Origin: Bacteroidaceae bacterium
Lineage (GTDB): Bacteria > Bacteroidota > Bacteroidia > Bacteroidales > Bacteroidaceae
Assembly: GCA_017649485.1 (NCBI GenBank)
Contig: JAGCGS010000038.1
Location: 1 to 35,813 of the forward strand
DNA: 35,813 nucleotides
Reading direction: 5' to 3'
The notes below the pieces were generated by a model. The model had not been told where the DNA came from and did not search any database. It saw nothing but the letters and a program-made list of their open reading frames with translations. A program made the position numbers and the translations under genes. Positions 34,143 through 35,813 of this stretch are shown here, in pieces (within the stretch, counting starts at the first letter, position 1; every line of letters begins with the position of its first letter).

Positions 34143-34340
34143 ACTTTCGAGAGAAGGTACATTAACTTAAAGGCAATAAGTATCAAGCGATTAACAAGCA
34201 TAGTGTAACTATGTAACTAAAACAGCAAAAAAATAATTTGGAGAAGAGGAGAAGCAGACAACAAACTGCTTTTTATTTAATACTAAGATACTTGCCAGCT
34301 TTCAAGCAGAAGCAGGCAGGGCGAAAATGCCCTGCCTTTT
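34143..34340 (+). other. Gene-free stretch ending in a terminator; possible small transcript
   Basis: Nearly 200 bases without a supportable reading frame between the palindrome block and the hairpin at 34315. It is AT-rich at 34195-34240 and purine-rich at 34240-34260. It may simply be the 3' untranslated region of the suf operon. I see no tRNA-like or known riboswitch fold. The remaining bases to 34383 hold nothing recognisable. Confidence 0.3.
34315..34340 (+). terminator. Rho-independent terminator, plus strand
   Basis: GGCAGGGC (34315-34322) pairs perfectly with GCCCTGCC (34329-34336) around a 6-base loop and is followed by TTTT. It probably ends the operon finishing with sufS, 300 bases upstream. 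On the minus strand the stem lacks a following T run, so it is a poorer terminator for the convergent serpin. Confidence 0.8.
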
Positions 34341-34383
34341 ACATATCAAAAGGAATGGATTAGTTATAACCCTAAATCAAGTA

Positions 34384-35667
34384 TTAGTTGCCATAGTAGC
34401 CGATGAAGAGCGGACACTGGGTGTTGCTCTCCACAATGGCATAGAAGAACGGACGGTCGAGGCGCATCTCAACAGTTTCGTATTTTATGCCGGAATCACC
34501 AAGGTGATAAATGTCAGTTACTGCCGCAGCTTCTGCACCCGTTTCATCCACCAAGATAAATGTCTTCTGCAAGGCCGATAGCACACTGTCATCATTCACA
34601 GGGTCATCAAAGAACTTCAATTCGCCGGCTTTAAAGCATAATGAAGGATTGATATTCTTCATGTAGGCAAATAATTTACTCTCAGTATATTCAGATGTGA
34701 ATTTAGGCACATACAAATCAACTACCTTCACTTCAGGTTTTCCTGGATAGACCTCAGCTGTAGCACTTAACAAACAATCCAATGCCTCTGGTATCGCATC
34801 CTCCATCTTCACACCCTCCTTTGGAAGGATGAACACCATTTGGAATGCGTTATCAACAAAGGGCTCGACACATTGCTGGAACTTATCGGTTTCTGCGTAA
34901 GATGTTGTAATCTTGGTGTGCATCAAATCCACATCAGCAGTAGAACCATTAGCATAATGAAAAGGCTGCTTTGTCGTAACGCTTTTGACAAACTGTAATT
35001 GCCATTGAGCTTTGAAATACACTGCATTCATCAGATGAAAAAAGTCAGCCTCCGAAGTCTCTTCAACCATTTTCTTGATTCTGTTTTCTGTCTGCTCCGC
35101 ACACCAGGCATTGATGATGTCCTTAGTCTTTGAATCTGAGAAATCCACAGCCTCTGTCTTGGCATCATAGCCTGTCTGGATAACTGACAGGAAATCCTTG
35201 TTGGCAGTCTTGTTCTTGTTGTACCAGAATGAATTAGCACTTTTGAAGATAGCCGCTTCATCCGCTTTCTCAATGCCTGTCATCATCGTCTTGAAATAGT
35301 CATTGATCTGCTCTTTGCCGAAGCTTTCCAAGCCCATAGTCTTCAACACTTCCTGCAAGGTTTCTCCCTCCAAGCCATTGATAAACATACCCAAATCAAC
35401 CTCCAAACTGATGGGGGAAATCATCAAGTTGATACCTTCATCACGATTGGCATACACCTCTTTAAACAACTTCCATGAGAACTCTTGCAACTTGGCATTG
35501 ATGGCCTGTTGGGTTTCATTCAGTTGTACAGGCTTATAACTATGTCGTGTTTCTGCCTGTTCTTGGCTTTCAGGAGCGATGCCTGTCAACCAATCATCGT
35601 TGTTACTATTGCAAGCACCTAAGCAAAGTGCAGTCAGCATACTTAATAAAACAGTTTTTGTCTTCAT
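34384..35667 (-). CDS. Serpin family lipoprotein (protease inhibitor)
   Basis: A 427-residue serine/cysteine protease inhibitor of the serpin family with a lipoprotein signal ending in LGAC (Cys19), so probably anchored at the cell surface or in the periplasm, comparable to miropin of Tannerella forsythia. The serpin C-terminal half is clear: FKAQWQLQF, the hinge DETGAEAAAVT (from residue 374) with small residues that permit loop insertion, and the closing DRPFFYAIVESN...PLFIGYYG. Counting 17 residues from the hinge Glu375 places P1-P1' at Asp391-Ser392, but the stretch after P1' is about four residues longer than in alpha-1-antitrypsin, so the exact scissile bond is uncertain. An intact hinge suggests an inhibitory serpin (inference). 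Confidence 0.92.
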   Translation of the reverse strand: MKTKTVLLSMLTALCLGACNSNNDDWLTGIAPESQEQAETRHSYKPVQLNETQQAINAKLQEFSWKLFKEVYANRDEGINLMISPISLEVDLGMFINGLEGETLQEVLKTMGLESFGKEQINDYFKTMMTGIEKADEAAIFKSANSFWYNKNKTANKDFLSVIQTGYDAKTEAVDFSDSKTKDIINAWCAEQTENRIKKMVEETSEADFFHLMNAVYFKAQWQLQFVKSVTTKQPFHYANGSTADVDLMHTKITTSYAETDKFQQCVEPFVDNAFQMVFILPKEGVKMEDAIPEALDCLLSATAEVYPGKPEVKVVDLYVPKFTSEYTESKLFAYMKNINPSLCFKAGELKFFDDPVNDDSVLSALQKTFILVDETGAEAAAVTDIYHLGDSGIKYETVEMRLDRPFFYAIVESNTQCPLFIGYYGN

Positions 35668-35752
35668 ATTTCCACTTATTTAAGTTTCACTTCCTGCCTC
35701 TTAAATGCCGAAAAGTAAAAACCTTGCATGAAAAAATGTTAATTCTTACACT

Positions 35753-35813
35753 TTATCTCCCATAGTAGCCGATGTAGTAAGCCGTTATAGTGCTTCTGCT
35801 TCAAACTCCAATG
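35753..35813 (-). pseudogene. C-terminal end of a second serpin-like gene, cut by the window edge, with in-frame TGA
   Basis: The minus strand ends in codons for TAYYIGYYGR and a TAA stop, matching the FIGYYGN end of the serpin at 34384 in sequence and in codon phase; a 15-base string (CCATAGTAGCCGATG on the plus strand, 35760-35774) is identical to 34391-34405. In this frame a TGA occurs at 35801-35803, where a serpin would have the Glu of AIVES. The gene is therefore either a pseudogene or a truncated copy; only 61 bases are visible. Confidence 0.4.

Overview
The window looks like a chromosomal segment of a Bacteroidota bacterium of the Prevotella/Segatella type. The evidence is threefold. 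Several genes belong to families typical of that phylum: BF3164-like lipoproteins, a DUF4369/thioredoxin lipoprotein, DUF4254, a bacterial GH3 protein, DUF2723 and a lipoprotein serpin. Upstream regions carry the phylum's -7 element TAnnTTTG, one of them with a well-spaced TTTG at -33. Genes mostly start without a Shine-Dalgarno sequence. The species assignment is inference; no rRNA or tRNA gene was seen.

Layout. 1-283 is a non-coding edge with a 22-bp-period repeat block. 284-5249 (minus strand) is a four-gene operon: thioredoxin-like lipoprotein, beta-propeller lipoprotein, a membrane-spanning TPR/HTH regulator, and a second beta-propeller lipoprotein. 5352-7193 (minus) is an MsbA-like ABC exporter. 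7274-9662 (plus) is an LPS-type cassette (DUF4254, GT9 glycosyltransferase, WaaP-like kinase). purN converges on it. acpP, fabF and rnc follow on the plus strand, and pfkA converges on rnc. 13870-21140 (plus) holds a GH3 protein, cysS, a large DUF2723 membrane protein and a polysaccharide deacetylase. ppdK (minus) converges, with its own terminator. 24340-34016 (plus) is one long operon, rimP-nusA-infB-cvpA-sufB-sufC-sufD-sufS, joining translation/transcription factors to Fe-S cluster assembly. After a 367-bp gene-free stretch comes a lipoprotein serpin (minus) and, at the right edge, the apparent C-terminal end of a second, possibly broken, serpin.

The most unusual signal is a family of heptanucleotide arrays (consensus GTCAATG) at seven places between 16.8 and 33.8 kb and apparently nowhere else in the window. 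Three lie between genes. Four lie in frame inside genes: two in the DUF2723 protein, one in the deacetylase and one in SufS, where they encode a 7-residue repeat of the type VNGQSSI. One array supplies the sufS start codon and another overlaps the cysS stop codon. In the deacetylase a reverse-oriented array avoids TGA at exactly the three places where it would be in frame. A second class of structure, blocks with a 22-bp period, occurs in the gene-free DNA at both ends of the window.

Metabolically the window combines cell-envelope work (lipid export, LPS decoration, O-glycosylation or polysaccharide modification, fatty acid synthesis) with housekeeping (purines, glycolysis, pyruvate-phosphate interconversion, tRNA charging, translation initiation, Fe-S assembly).
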